Assembly: GCF_007828835.1 (NCBI RefSeq) | Contig: NZ_VIVL01000001.1 | Span: forward strand, 124,001-188,000 | DNA: 64,000 bases | Source: Variovorax beijingensis | GTDB taxonomy: Bacteria > Pseudomonadota > Gammaproteobacteria > Burkholderiales > Burkholderiaceae_C | Reading direction: 5' to 3' | In this document: positions 16,950 to 25,375 of the stretch, one piece after another | Layout: every line of letters starts with the position of its first letter | Numbering within the stretch: the first letter of the stretch is position 1 | The notes under the pieces: generated by a model | Seen by the model: only the letters and a program-made list of their open reading frames with translations | What the model was told of the DNA's origin: nothing | Databases searched by the model: none | Program-made: the position numbers and the translations under genes

Positions 16950-18943
16950 GAGGCCGCGGCGCGCCGCGCCGCAAACTCCACGTACCAGCCGAGCGAGCCG
17001 GGGTTGGCCATGGCCTCGGGATTGACCACCTTCTCGAGCGGCTGGCCCAGCAGCAGCTTCTTGATCGGCAGCTCCTGCTTCTTGCCCGAGAGCGTGCGCG
17101 GGATCTCGGCCACCTGGAAGATGTCGTTGGGCAGGAAGCGCGGCGAGAGCGAGGTCTTGATCGCGTTGTTGATCTTCGCGCGCATCGCATCGTCGAGTGC
17201 CACGCCGGGGCGCAGCACCACGAACAGCGGCATGTAGCTTTCGCGGCCCAGGTATTCGAGGTCGACCACCATCGAGTCGAGCACTTCGGGCAGCGCCTCG
17301 ACGGCGCTGTAGATCTCGCTGGTGCCCATGCGCAGGCCCTGGCGGTTGATGGTGGCGTCGCTGCGGCCGTAGATGATGCAGCCGCCGTCCTCGCCGATCC
17401 GGATCCAGTCGCCGTGGCGCCAGACGCCGGGGTAGGTGTCGAAGTAGCTCGACAGGTAGCGCGCATTGCCTTCGTCGCCCCAGAAGTACAGCGGCATCGA
17501 TGGAATGGGGCGCGTGCAGACCAGCTCGCCCACTTCGCCGATGACGGGCTTGCCGTCTTCGTTCCAGGCCTCCACCGCATGGCCGATCTGGCGGCACTGC
17601 ATCTGGCCGGGCACCTCGGGCAGCTCGCGGTTGCCGCCGACGAAGGCGCCGCAGAAGTCGGTGCCCCCCGAGATGTTGCACCACCACACGCTGCTCGCGC
17701 CGGCGGCCAGCAGCTGCGCCGTGCCCCAGCGCTGCACCTCTTCCGACAGCGGCGAGCCGGTGCTGCCGAGCGCACGCACGCGCGACAGGTCGCCGCACTC
17801 GGCCGCGACCACGCCGGCCTTCATGCAGTTGGTGAAGTAGGCCGCGCCGGCACCGAAGAAGGTGATGCGGTGCTTCGCGACGAAGCGCCACAGCACGCTC
17901 CAGTCGGGCTTCTCCTTGCTGCCGGCCGGATGGCCGTCGTAGATGACGATGGTCGCGCCGAAGGCCAGGCCCGCGAGCTGGCAGTTCCACATGACCCAGC
18001 CGGTCGAGCTGTACCAGTGGAAGCGCTCGTTGAAGTTGTTCGCGCCGTAGCTCGCGCCGATGTCGTTGTGCAGCCCGCAGGCGTACATCGTCATGATGAT
18101 GCCGCCCTGCCCGTGCACGATGGGCTTGGGCAGGCCGGTGGTGCCGCTCGAATAGACGATCCAGATCGGATGGTCGAAGGGCAGCCACTCGGGCTCGAAG
18201 GCCGCGACCTCGGCGTCGCGGCGCGCGCTGGCGGCCTGCCAGTCGGCATCGGCAGCGAGCTGCTCGGCGGCATGGGGCGTGCGCAGCAACAGCAGCTTCT
18301 GCACGCTGGGCAATGCGCCGCGCAGTTCCTGCACCACCGCGCTGCGGTCGATGGGCTTGGCGCCGTAGTGCACGCCGTCGGCCGCGATCAGCAGCTTGGG
18401 CTCGATCTGGCGGAAGCGGTCGACCACCGCGGCCGTGCCCATGTCGGGCGCGCACACGCTCCACACCGCGCCGATGCTCGAGCACGCAAGAAACGCGACC
18501 ATGGTCTCGGGCACGTTGGGCATGTAGGCGGCCACGCGGTCGCCGCGCTGCACGCCCAATGACTTGAGTGTGAGCGCCACCGAGGCCACCTGGCGGCGCA
18601 GTTCGGGCCAGGACATCTCGCGCACTTCGCCCCGTTCGTTGTCGCTCACGATGGCGGGCATGCCGGCCGCATGCGCCGCGTCGGCATGGCGCAGCACCTC
18701 GCGCGCGTAGTTGACCTGCGCGCCCGGAAACCACCTCGCGCCGGGCATGCGGTCGTCGGCCAGCACCGCCGTGTGCGGCGTGGGCGACACGATGCCCATG
18801 TAGTCCCAGATGCTCTGCCAGAAGGCGTCGAGGTCGGTCACGGACCAGCGCCACAACGCGTCGTAGGTGTCGAAGGACAGGCCGCGCTGCTCGCGCAGCC
18901 AGTCCTGGTAGAGGCGGATCTGGGGAATGTTGGGAGCGGGCAT
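16928..18943 (-). CDS. aacS: Acetoacetyl-CoA synthetase
   Basis: A 671-residue AMP-forming ligase that converts acetoacetate, ATP and CoA to acetoacetyl-CoA. The start carries the family-specific QDWLREQRGLSFDTYDALWR region. The AMP-binding motif is IVYSSGTTGLPKPIVHG, followed by HWYSSTGWVMWN, NISGGTDFCGAF and the hinge GRSDATINRQGLRMGTSEIY; the catalytic Lys is in LSGKKQELPIKK. Length and domain order match AacS, which is longer than acetyl-CoA synthetase. It stands alone on its strand, divergent from a TetR gene, and would salvage acetoacetate produced by the BKACE and mevalonate modules found elsewhere in the window. Confidence 0.93.
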   Translation of the reverse strand: MPAPNIPQIRLYQDWLREQRGLSFDTYDALWRWSVTDLDAFWQSIWDYMGIVSPTPHTAVLADDRMPGARWFPGAQVNYAREVLRHADAAHAAGMPAIVSDNERGEVREMSWPELRRQVASVALTLKSLGVQRGDRVAAYMPNVPETMVAFLACSSIGAVWSVCAPDMGTAAVVDRFRQIEPKLLIAADGVHYGAKPIDRSAVVQELRGALPSVQKLLLLRTPHAAEQLAADADWQAASARRDAEVAAFEPEWLPFDHPIWIVYSSGTTGLPKPIVHGQGGIIMTMYACGLHNDIGASYGANNFNERFHWYSSTGWVMWNCQLAGLAFGATIVIYDGHPAGSKEKPDWSVLWRFVAKHRITFFGAGAAYFTNCMKAGVVAAECGDLSRVRALGSTGSPLSEEVQRWGTAQLLAAGASSVWWCNISGGTDFCGAFVGGNRELPEVPGQMQCRQIGHAVEAWNEDGKPVIGEVGELVCTRPIPSMPLYFWGDEGNARYLSSYFDTYPGVWRHGDWIRIGEDGGCIIYGRSDATINRQGLRMGTSEIYSAVEALPEVLDSMVVDLEYLGRESYMPLFVVLRPGVALDDAMRAKINNAIKTSLSPRFLPNDIFQVAEIPRTLSGKKQELPIKKLLLGQPLEKVVNPEAMANPGSLGWYVEFAARRAAASHGISSS

Positions 18944-18996
18944 GCACCGAGCCTAATGCCGCATTCCGCGCCGTTCAACCGGGTTTGACCTCAGGG

Positions 18997-19036
18997 TTTG
19001 TACGTGTGTTCAATAGTTTTGTACAGACGTTCAATA
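18997..19036. promoter_or_regulatory. Direct-repeat operator before the tetR-ABC operon
   Basis: Two 19-base direct repeats, TTTGTACGTGTGTTCAATA (18997-19015) and TTTGTACAGACGTTCAATA (19018-19036), match at 15 of 19 positions with identical ends. Their 21-base spacing is two helical turns. They lie immediately before the TetR start, and TTGACC (18985-18990) with a weak TTCAAT (19009-19014) could be the promoter they overlap. Autoregulation by the TetR product is the simplest reading. Confidence 0.5.
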
Positions 19037-19042
19037 CGCCCG

Positions 19043-19771
19043 ATGAATACCCGCACCCCGCCCGCCAGGCGAAGCGCCCACCGCGCCGCGGCCACAGCCG
19101 CCGAAGCGGCCCGGCCCGATCGGCGCCACGCCATCCTGCTGGCGGCGGAAAAGCTGTTTGCGCAGCACGGCTACCACGCGGTCACCATCCGCCAGATCGC
19201 CGAGGAAGCGGGCGTGCCGCTGGCGCTGGTGGGCTATTACTTCGGCCCGAAGCACGAGCTCTTCCATGCGATCTTCGAGCACTGGAGCCACAGCATCGAG
19301 GAGCGGCTGGCGGGCCTTCGGGCCGTGAACAACGACCCCGACGATGCGCGCACGCTGCCGCGCATCATCGAGGCCTTCACCGGGCCCGTGCTGGCGCTGC
19401 GAGCGAGCGCCGAGGGCGAGTACTACGCGCTCTTGGTGGCGCGCGAGCTCTACCACGCCACCGAGGAAGCCGACCGCGTGCTGCGCGGCTACTTCGATCC
19501 GCTGGCCGAGGCCTACATCGACGCGCTGCACATCGCGCTGCCGCATGCCACGCGCGGGCAGGCGGCCTGGGGCTACCAGTTCTCGCTCGGGGCGCTGCTG
19601 CACCACCTGAACGACAGCCGCATCGAGCGGCTCTCGCACGGCGAGAACCGGCGCAGCGATCCGGCCGCGGCGCCGATGCTCGTGAACTTCATCGTCGGCG
19701 GGCTGCGCGCCGCGCTGCCGCGACCCAAGGCCCCGCAGAAGAAAACCACTCCCAGGAGACAGAAGACATGA
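19043..19771 (+). CDS. TetR/AcrR-family transcriptional regulator
   Basis: A 242-residue TetR regulator. Its N-terminal HTH lies at about residues 32-75 (FAQHGYHAVTIRQIAEEAGV, then VGYYFGPKHELFHAIF), followed by an all-helical ligand domain of ordinary length. It is the first gene of a co-directional series: its TGA overlaps the ATG of the ABC binding protein. Being in the operon and preceded by two direct repeats, it probably represses the ABC importer and the hydrolase genes until a ligand binds. The ATG at 19043 was preferred over the upstream frame extension, which lies inside the repeats. Confidence 0.85.
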   Translation: MNTRTPPARRSAHRAAATAAEAARPDRRHAILLAAEKLFAQHGYHAVTIRQIAEEAGVPLALVGYYFGPKHELFHAIFEHWSHSIEERLAGLRAVNNDPDDARTLPRIIEAFTGPVLALRASAEGEYYALLVARELYHATEEADRVLRGYFDPLAEAYIDALHIALPHATRGQAAWGYQFSLGALLHHLNDSRIERLSHGENRRSDPAAAPMLVNFIVGGLRAALPRPKAPQKKTTPRRQKT

Positions 19772-20712
19772 TGAAACGACGCACCCTGCTGTCGGCGCTG
19801 GCCGCCGCATCGGCCGCCGCGGCGCTGCCCTCGCGCGCGCAATCGAACCCGAAGATCGTGTTCGGCTACACGGCCGTGTCCGACTTCGCCTCGGTCTTCG
19901 TGGCCGCGGAAGAGGGCTACTTCAAGAAGCGCAATCTCGACGTGGAGCTCAAGTTCATTCCGCTCAACTCCACCATCCCCGCGGCGCTGCAGTCCGATTC
20001 GCTGCAGATCGGCGGACCCACGCCCTCGGTGTTCCTGCAGGCGGTGGACGGCGGGCTCGACCTGGTGCTGGTGGCCGGCGGCGGCCTCACCTCGAAGACG
20101 ATCACCGGCTTCGGCCTGGTGGCGCGCGCCGGCTCGGGCATCAAGAACCCGCAGGACTGCGTGGGCAAGAAGATCGGCGTGCCCGGGCTCGGCGCGTTCC
20201 TGCACGTGACCTTCCGTGCCTGGCTCAAGGACAGCGGCGTGGACTACCGCAAGGTCAACTTCGTCGAGGCCTCCTTCCCGCAGCATGCCGATCTGCTGCG
20301 CGGCGGCTCGGTCGACGCGGTGGTGTCGGCCGATCCGTTCATGAGCCGCATCACCGAGAGCGGTGCGGGCTACGTGGCCTCGTACTACTCCACCTTCCTG
20401 CCGGAGAACAACCAGACCATCGTGCACGCGGCCAAGCGCGAATGGGTGGCGAAGAACTCGGGCGCCGCGCGCGCGTTCCGCGAGTCGCTGGTCGAGGCCG
20501 CGGCCTTCATGCAGCAGCAAAAGAACGACGCCAAGGTGCGCGCGGCCATCGGCAAGTACATCAAGCTGCCGCCCGAGGTGCTCGCGAAGATCCAGATCTC
20601 GCCGCCCGGCGCCACAGTGAACGAGAAGCAGCTGGGCTACTGGGTCGGCCTGATGAAGGACCAGGACATGCTCAAGACCTCCATCGACGTTGCGAAGCTG
20701 ATCGCCAAGTGA
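19768..20712 (+). CDS. ABC transporter substrate-binding protein, NitT/TauT (SsuA/ThiY-like) type
   Basis: A 314-residue periplasmic protein with a signal peptide of about 25 residues (LLSALAAASAAAALPSRAQS). The mature protein begins KIVFGYTAVSDFASVFVAAE, typical of NMT1/SsuA-like binding proteins, with GKKIGVPGLGAFLHVTFRAW and VDAVVSADPFMSRI later. Related proteins bind sulphonates, nitrate, thiamine precursors or aromatic acids. An AGGAGA site lies nine bases before the start. It is coupled to tetR upstream and to the ATPase gene downstream by four-base overlaps. The following cyclase and fumarylacetoacetase genes suggest a cyclic or aromatic-derived substrate. Confidence 0.85.
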   Translation: MMKRRTLLSALAAASAAAALPSRAQSNPKIVFGYTAVSDFASVFVAAEEGYFKKRNLDVELKFIPLNSTIPAALQSDSLQIGGPTPSVFLQAVDGGLDLVLVAGGGLTSKTITGFGLVARAGSGIKNPQDCVGKKIGVPGLGAFLHVTFRAWLKDSGVDYRKVNFVEASFPQHADLLRGGSVDAVVSADPFMSRITESGAGYVASYYSTFLPENNQTIVHAAKREWVAKNSGAARAFRESLVEAAAFMQQQKNDAKVRAAIGKYIKLPPEVLAKIQISPPGATVNEKQLGYWVGLMKDQDMLKTSIDVAKLIAK

Positions 20713-21491
20713 GCGCTGCCGCCGACTTCCTTCGCTTCGACGGCGTCGCGATCCGGCTCGGCGGGCGCGAAATCCTGTCGCCCACCTCCTTCGACGTGGC
20801 GCGCGGCGAGTTCGTCTGCATCGTGGGCCCGAGCGGCTGCGGCAAGACCACGCTGCTGCGCGCGGCCAGCGGTCTGGTGGCCGCGAGCGCCGGCGAGGTG
20901 CGGCGCAAGGGCGTGACCATGACCGAGCCGTCGCGCGAAGTGGCCTTCGTGTTCCAGGACTACGGCCGCGCGCTGCTGCCCTGGCGCACCGTGGAAGGCA
21001 ACGTGAGCCTCGCGCTCGAAGCGGCTGGCGTGCCCGCGGCCGAGCGCGCGCCACGCATTGCCGAGGTGCTCGGCAAGGTCGGCCTCGCGAAGCATGCGCA
21101 GAAGTTTCCGGTGCAGCTTTCGGGCGGCATGCAGCAGCGCGCGCAGATCGCCCGCTGCCTCGCGCAGAAGCCCGAGCTGATGATGATGGACGAGCCCTTC
21201 GGCGCGCTCGATGCGCTCACGCGGCAGAGCCTGCAGGACGAGCTCGCGCGGCTGGTGCGCGACGACGGGCTCACGGTGCTGTTCGTCACGCACGATCTCG
21301 AAGAGGCCATCTATCTTGGCGACCGCGTGATCGCGCTGCAGGCCAACCCCGGGCCGGGGCGGCCCAGCCTGGCGCGGATGATCAATGTGAAGATTCCGCG
21401 GCCGCGCGACCAGCTCACGACCAAGGAGCATCCGGAATACCTGCATCTGCGGCGCGAACTCTTCGCCTTCATCGAGCAAGGCCATGGATAG
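20709..21491 (+). CDS. ABC transporter ATP-binding protein, NitT/TauT type
   Basis: A 260-residue cytoplasmic ATPase starting at a GTG that overlaps the preceding TGA. Walker A is VGPSGCGKTTLL, the Q-loop VFQDYGRALLPWRTV, the signature LSGGMQQRAQIARCL and Walker B PELMMMDEPFGALDALTR, with the switch His in VLFVTHDLEEAIYLGDRV. These motifs and the length fit the SsuB/TauB group. It energises the two permeases that follow. The stop overlaps the first permease start by eight bases, and a family A repeat begins three bases after this stop. Confidence 0.92.
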   Translation: MSAAADFLRFDGVAIRLGGREILSPTSFDVARGEFVCIVGPSGCGKTTLLRAASGLVAASAGEVRRKGVTMTEPSREVAFVFQDYGRALLPWRTVEGNVSLALEAAGVPAAERAPRIAEVLGKVGLAKHAQKFPVQLSGGMQQRAQIARCLAQKPELMMMDEPFGALDALTRQSLQDELARLVRDDGLTVLFVTHDLEEAIYLGDRVIALQANPGPGRPSLARMINVKIPRPRDQLTTKEHPEYLHLRRELFAFIEQGHG

Positions 21492-22338
21492 GCACCCCCC
21501 CAGTCTTCGCGCACTTCGTGTCGCTTCGCCCACCCCCTCGCCGGGGGCAACACCAGCGGCCCGGCAAAGCCGGTTCCGCGGTGTTCCTGGTACGGTCCGC
21601 CCCTTTGTACTGCCGCTGCTGCTGCTGGCTCTGTTCGAGTGGTACGCGCGGCGTGCGGCGGCGCTGGGCAGCGATGCGCTCGCCCCGCCGAGCGCGGCGG
21701 CCCGGGCCTTCATGGGCGCGGCGCTCGATGGCTCGCTGTGGCAGGCCACGGGCTTCACGCTCGGCACGGCCGCGCTCGGCCTGCTGCTGGGGGCGGTGCT
21801 GGGCATTGCGCTGGGCCTGGTGCTCGGGCTCTCGCGCCGCGCGGCGCAGCTCGGCTCGCTTTCCATCGAAGTGCTGCGGCCCGTGCCCTCGGTGGCGCTG
21901 ATTCCGCTCGCGATGCTGAGCTTCGGATTCGGCGTGCGCATGGAGCTGGCCATCGTCGCCTTTGCCACCTTCTGGCCGCTCTTGGTGCTGGTGCAGTCGG
22001 CGGTGCAGCAGATCGAGCCGCGGCTGCTCGAAGTGAGCCGCGTGCTGGGCCTCTCGGCGCGCGAACGCGCCTTCAAGATCGTGCTGCCGGCCATCGTGCC
22101 GCGCCTGTTCGTGGCGCTGCGGCTGGGCGTGGCGGTGGCGCTGGTGGTGGCCGTCACGGTGGAGATTGCGGCCAATCCCAATGGCATGGGCTACGCGATG
22201 ATGATCGCGCAGCAGAGCTTCGACCCCGCGCTGATGCTTGCGTGGCTCGGCTGGATCGGCGTGGTGGGCTTTGCGGTCAATGCGGGCATGGTGCGGCTGC
22301 AGCGCGTGGTGGCGCGGCGCATGGGGGTGCAGCCATGA
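21484..22338 (+). CDS. ABC transporter permease (NitT/TauT type) with repeat-derived N-terminus
   Basis: A 284-residue inner-membrane permease with about six helices from residue 40 on. The EAA-type loop contacting the ATPase is IEPRLLEVSRVLGLSARERA, in the expected place. The odd part is the first 35 residues (starting MDRHPPSLRALRVASPTPSP), encoded by a family A intergenic repeat lying inside the reading frame. The only in-frame ATG before the first helix is at 21484, before the repeat, and no ATG, GTG or TTG follows until helix one is under way. The extension is therefore probably translated. It is rich in Arg, Ser and Pro and should lie in the cytoplasm. Confidence 0.85.
   Translation: MDRHPPSLRALRVASPTPSPGATPAARQSRFRGVPGTVRPFVLPLLLLALFEWYARRAAALGSDALAPPSAAARAFMGAALDGSLWQATGFTLGTAALGLLLGAVLGIALGLVLGLSRRAAQLGSLSIEVLRPVPSVALIPLAMLSFGFGVRMELAIVAFATFWPLLVLVQSAVQQIEPRLLEVSRVLGLSARERAFKIVLPAIVPRLFVALRLGVAVALVVAVTVEIAANPNGMGYAMMIAQQSFDPALMLAWLGWIGVVGFAVNAGMVRLQRVVARRMGVQP
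21495..21586 (+). repeat. Family A dispersed repeat, copy 1 (inside permease gene)
   Basis: About 92 bases beginning CCCCCCAGTCTTCGCGCAC and ending CCGCGGTGTTC. It forms two hairpins: CCCCC/GGGGG (21533-21547), and a long stem at 21549-21585 with AACACC/GGTGTT, GCGG/CCGC and CCGGC/GCCGG around an AAA loop. It begins three bases after the ATPase stop codon and runs in the direction of transcription. Nearly identical to copy 2 (32892-32980) and more distant from copy 3 (39849-39936). Confidence 0.85.
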
Positions 22339-23129
22339 ACGGCAATGCGCACGGCCGGCTCGGCATCATGAACCGGCTCGGCTCGCTTGCCGTGCTCTGC
22401 GCATGGATTGCGCTGTGGTGGATGGCGAGCAACGCGGGCTGGGTGAGCCGCGTGTTCCTGCCGACGCCGCAGGCCACCTTCGCAAGCCTGCTCGAAGGCC
22501 TCAACCTCAGCGGCCAGAACAGCAACGGTGAGCTGCTCGCCTTCACGCAGGCCACGGTCGGCCGCATGGTGCAGGGCTGGCTGCTCGCGTCGCTGTTCGG
22601 CGTGCTGCTGGGCGCGGCCATCGGCGTGTCGCCCGCGGTGCGCGCGTGGGTGCAGCCGACGCTCGAGTTCATTCGCCCGCTGCCCGCCTCGGCGCTGCTG
22701 CCGCTCGCGATCTCGATCTTCGGGCTGAACCCCGGCATGGTGCTGTTCGTGGTGGCCTTCGGCGCGATGTGGCCGGTGCTGCTGGCGACGGTGCATGGCT
22801 TCGCGGCGGTGGAGCCGCGGCTTTCGGAAGTGGCGCGCTGCCTGCAGATGTCGCGCGCGGCCTTCGTCTGGAAGATGGGCCTGCCCAACGCCATGCCCGA
22901 CATCCTGGCCGGCATGCGGCTTGCGCTGACCATTGCGCTGATCGTTGCGGTGGTGGGCGAAATGATCGCCTCGCAGAGCGGCCTGGGCCAGGCCATTCTT
23001 CTCGCGGCACGCGCGTTTCGCGCCAGCGATCTTTTCGCCGGCATCGTGCTGCTCGGGCTGATCGGCTTCGCGAGCAACGCGCTGCTGGCCTTTGCAGAGA
23101 AGCGGCTGCTGCGCTGGCAGCAGCCCTGA
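22335..23129 (+). CDS. ABC transporter permease (NitT/TauT type), second subunit
   Basis: A 264-residue permease with about six transmembrane helices and the ATPase-contact loop VEPRLSEVARCLQMSRAAFV. It begins at an ATG overlapping the previous TGA by four bases and ends 39 bases before the cyclase gene. Together with the preceding permease it would form a heterodimeric channel; most SsuC/TauC systems have a single permease gene, so this importer is of the two-permease kind. The N-terminus is short and normal, in contrast to the first permease. Confidence 0.88.
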   Translation: MNGNAHGRLGIMNRLGSLAVLCAWIALWWMASNAGWVSRVFLPTPQATFASLLEGLNLSGQNSNGELLAFTQATVGRMVQGWLLASLFGVLLGAAIGVSPAVRAWVQPTLEFIRPLPASALLPLAISIFGLNPGMVLFVVAFGAMWPVLLATVHGFAAVEPRLSEVARCLQMSRAAFVWKMGLPNAMPDILAGMRLALTIALIVAVVGEMIASQSGLGQAILLAARAFRASDLFAGIVLLGLIGFASNALLAFAEKRLLRWQQP

Positions 23130-23168
23130 CGCCATCCCTCAGATCCCCATTCCACAAGGAGCCCCGCC

Positions 23169-23975
23169 ATGCCACGCAAGTTCGTCGATCTCTCGATCTT
23201 CCTGGAAAACGACGTGCTGTCCGATCCGCCGGCCTTCGCGCCGAAGATCCAGTACTTCACGCACGAGCAGACCTACGAGCAGATCGAGCCCTTCTTTCCC
23301 GGGCTCAAGAAGGAAGACCTGCCCGACGGCGAAGGCTGGGCCGTGGAGCTGGTGCAGCTGTCGACGCACAACGGCACGCACCTCGACGCGCCCTACCACT
23401 TCCACTCCACCATGGACAAGGCACTGGGCGAGAAGAAGCCCGCCATCGCGATCCACGAGGTGCCGCTCGAATGGTGCTTCCAGCCCGGCGTGAAGCTCGA
23501 CTTCCGCCACTTCGCGGACGGCTACGTGGTCACGGCCGGCGACGTCGAGGCCGAACTCAAGCGCATCGGCCACACGCTGAGCCCGCTGGAGATCGTGGTG
23601 GTCAACACGCGCGCCGGCTCGCGCTACGGCAACCCCGACTATGTCTCGGCCGGTGCGGGCATGGGCTACGAGGCGACGATGTACCTGCTGGAGCGCGGCG
23701 TGCGCCTCACGGGCACCGATGCCTGGAGCTGGGACGCGCCCTTCGTGCACACCGCGAAGAAGTACGGCGAGACGCAGGATGCGTCCCTCATCTGGGAAGG
23801 CCACAAGGCCGGCCGCGACATCGGCTACTGCCACCTCGAGAAGCTGCACAACCTCGAGGCGCTGCCGCCCACGGGCTTTTTCATCAGCTGCTTTCCGCAC
23901 AAGATCCGCGGCGCATCGGCCGGCTGGACGCGTGCGGTGGCGATCTTCGACGATGCATTGATGGCGTCGGTCTGA
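23169..23975 (+). CDS. Cyclase family protein (kynurenine formamidase-like metal hydrolase)
   Basis: A 268-residue protein of the cyclase/KynB superfamily. The metal-binding HNGTHLDAPYHF motif near residue 68 fits the family HxGTHxDxPxH pattern, and SAGAGMGYEATMYLLERGV and GTDAWSWDAPF are other family landmarks. Relatives hydrolyse N-formylkynurenine, isatin or cyclic amides and esters. AAGGAG lies shortly before the ATG at 23169. It lies between an ABC importer and fumarylacetoacetase, so I infer that it opens or deformylates the imported compound. No tryptophan dioxygenase or kynureninase is present, so a kynurenine role is not supported. Confidence 0.8.
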   Translation: MPRKFVDLSIFLENDVLSDPPAFAPKIQYFTHEQTYEQIEPFFPGLKKEDLPDGEGWAVELVQLSTHNGTHLDAPYHFHSTMDKALGEKKPAIAIHEVPLEWCFQPGVKLDFRHFADGYVVTAGDVEAELKRIGHTLSPLEIVVVNTRAGSRYGNPDYVSAGAGMGYEATMYLLERGVRLTGTDAWSWDAPFVHTAKKYGETQDASLIWEGHKAGRDIGYCHLEKLHNLEALPPTGFFISCFPHKIRGASAGWTRAVAIFDDALMASV

Positions 23976-23994
23976 AGCGCGAGAGGCCAAGCCG

Positions 23995-25317
23995 ATGATT
24001 ACGCTCAACCACACGCACGACGCCAACGCCAGGAGCTGGGTCGACACGGCCAATGCGCCGGACACCGACTTTCCGATCCAGAACCTGCCCTATGCGGTGT
24101 TCCGCCGCACCGGCAGCCCCCAGCCCTTCCGCGGCGGCGTGGCCATTGGCGACCAGGTGCTCGACATGGCCGCGCTCTGCGCGCGCCAGCTGCTCGACGG
24201 CCTCGCGCTCGACGCCGCCCGTGCCGCCGCGCTGCCCACGCTCAATGACTTCTTCGCGCTCGGCGCCGCCGCCTGGCGCGCGCTGCGCCATGCGGTCTTC
24301 GCTTTGCTGCGCGACGACGCGCCGGCCGCCACGGTGCAGGCCGTGCGCGAATGCCTGGTGCCGCAGGCCGAGGTCGAATACACGGTGCCCGCACGCATCG
24401 GCGACTACACGGACTTCTACACCTCCATCGACCATGCGCTGAACATCAGCCGCCTGATGAATCCCGAAGGCGACGTGACGCCCAACTTCCGCTGGATCCC
24501 GACGGCCTACCACGGGCGCGTGTCGACCATCGGCATCAGCGGCCAGCGCTTCCATCGGCCGATGGGGCAGACGATGGCGCCGGGTGCGAAGGCGCCCACG
24601 TACCACGCCTGCGCGCGGCTCGACTACGAGCTCGAGCTCGGCATCTGGATCGGCGAAGGCAATGCGGCCGGCGAAGCGATTCCGCTCGAACGCGCGGAAG
24701 AGCACATCTTCGGCATCTGCCTGCTCAACGACTGGTCGGCGCGCGACATCCAGTTCTGGGAAATGGCGCCGCTCGGTCCCTTCCTTGCGAAGAACTTCGC
24801 GACCACCATTTCGCCGTGGATCGTGACGATGGAAGCGTTCGCGCCCTATCGCCTGGCCTGGACGCGGCCCGCAAACGAGCCCCAGCCGCTGGCCTATCTC
24901 GAAAGCAGCGGCAACCGCGAAAGCGGCGCGATCGACATCCGGCTGGAGGTCTGGCTCGAAAGCGAGAAGGCGCGCAGCGAGGGGAGCGGGCCTTCGCGCC
25001 TGTCGCGCACGAGCTTCAGGCACCAGTACTGGAGCGTGGCGCAGATGGTGGCGCACCACACGGTGGGCGGCTGCAGCCTGAACCCGGGCGACCTGCTGGG
25101 CAGCGGCACCATCTCGGGACCGGGGCCGGGCGAGGCCGGCGCGATCATCGAGCTGACGCGCGCCGCGCAGGACCCGGTCACGCTGGCCAGCGGCGAGCAG
25201 CGCGGCTTTCTCGAAGACGGCGACGCGGTGCTGCTGCGCGGCTGGTGCGAGAAGCCGGGCCATGCGCGCATCGGCTTCGGCGAAAGCCGCGGGATGGTGC
25301 TGCCCGCGAAGGGCTGA
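23995..25317 (+). CDS. fahA: Fumarylacetoacetase
   Basis: A 440-residue enzyme of full FAH length with an SH3-like N-terminal domain and the C-terminal hydrolase fold. Diagnostic segments are DYTDFYTSIDHALNISRLM, RWIPTAYHGRVSTIGISG (catalytic His), YELELGIWIGEG (metal Glu-x-Glu) and LNDWSARDIQFWEMAPLGPF. It hydrolyses fumarylacetoacetate or a close analogue to fumarate and acetoacetate. In tyrosine catabolism it normally sits beside homogentisate dioxygenase, which is not present in this window; here it ends a transport operon 19 bases after the cyclase gene. Either it serves the homogentisate route at a distance or the cluster handles a related beta-diketone. Confidence 0.9.
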   Translation: MITLNHTHDANARSWVDTANAPDTDFPIQNLPYAVFRRTGSPQPFRGGVAIGDQVLDMAALCARQLLDGLALDAARAAALPTLNDFFALGAAAWRALRHAVFALLRDDAPAATVQAVRECLVPQAEVEYTVPARIGDYTDFYTSIDHALNISRLMNPEGDVTPNFRWIPTAYHGRVSTIGISGQRFHRPMGQTMAPGAKAPTYHACARLDYELELGIWIGEGNAAGEAIPLERAEEHIFGICLLNDWSARDIQFWEMAPLGPFLAKNFATTISPWIVTMEAFAPYRLAWTRPANEPQPLAYLESSGNRESGAIDIRLEVWLESEKARSEGSGPSRLSRTSFRHQYWSVAQMVAHHTVGGCSLNPGDLLGSGTISGPGPGEAGAIIELTRAAQDPVTLASGEQRGFLEDGDAVLLRGWCEKPGHARIGFGESRGMVLPAKG

Positions 25318-25339
25318 GGACATCCGTCGCCCCAAAGCA

Positions 25340-25364
25340 AAAGGCCACCGGTGAGGTGGCCTTT
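25340..25364 (-). terminator. Rho-independent terminator after tRNA-Gly
   Basis: AAAGGCCACC and GGTGGCCTTT pair as a perfect 10-base stem around GGTGA. Reading leftward, the stem is followed by TTTTGCTTT, a U-tract suited to ending the tRNA transcript. The symmetric stem lies 22 bases after the fahA stop and may also halt rightward transcription. Confidence 0.8.
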
Positions 25365-25375
25365 GGCATGAAATG

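Noticed and set aside
16230..18947. 905-codon minus-strand open frame overlapping aacS and the cyclase
   Set aside because: It is a frame shift of the aacS region with Arg-rich composition; the true aacS frame has all family motifs.
23169..25317. Kynurenine or homogentisate pathway cluster
   Set aside because: Only a formamidase-like protein and FAH are present; tryptophan dioxygenase, kynureninase and homogentisate dioxygenase are absent from the window.
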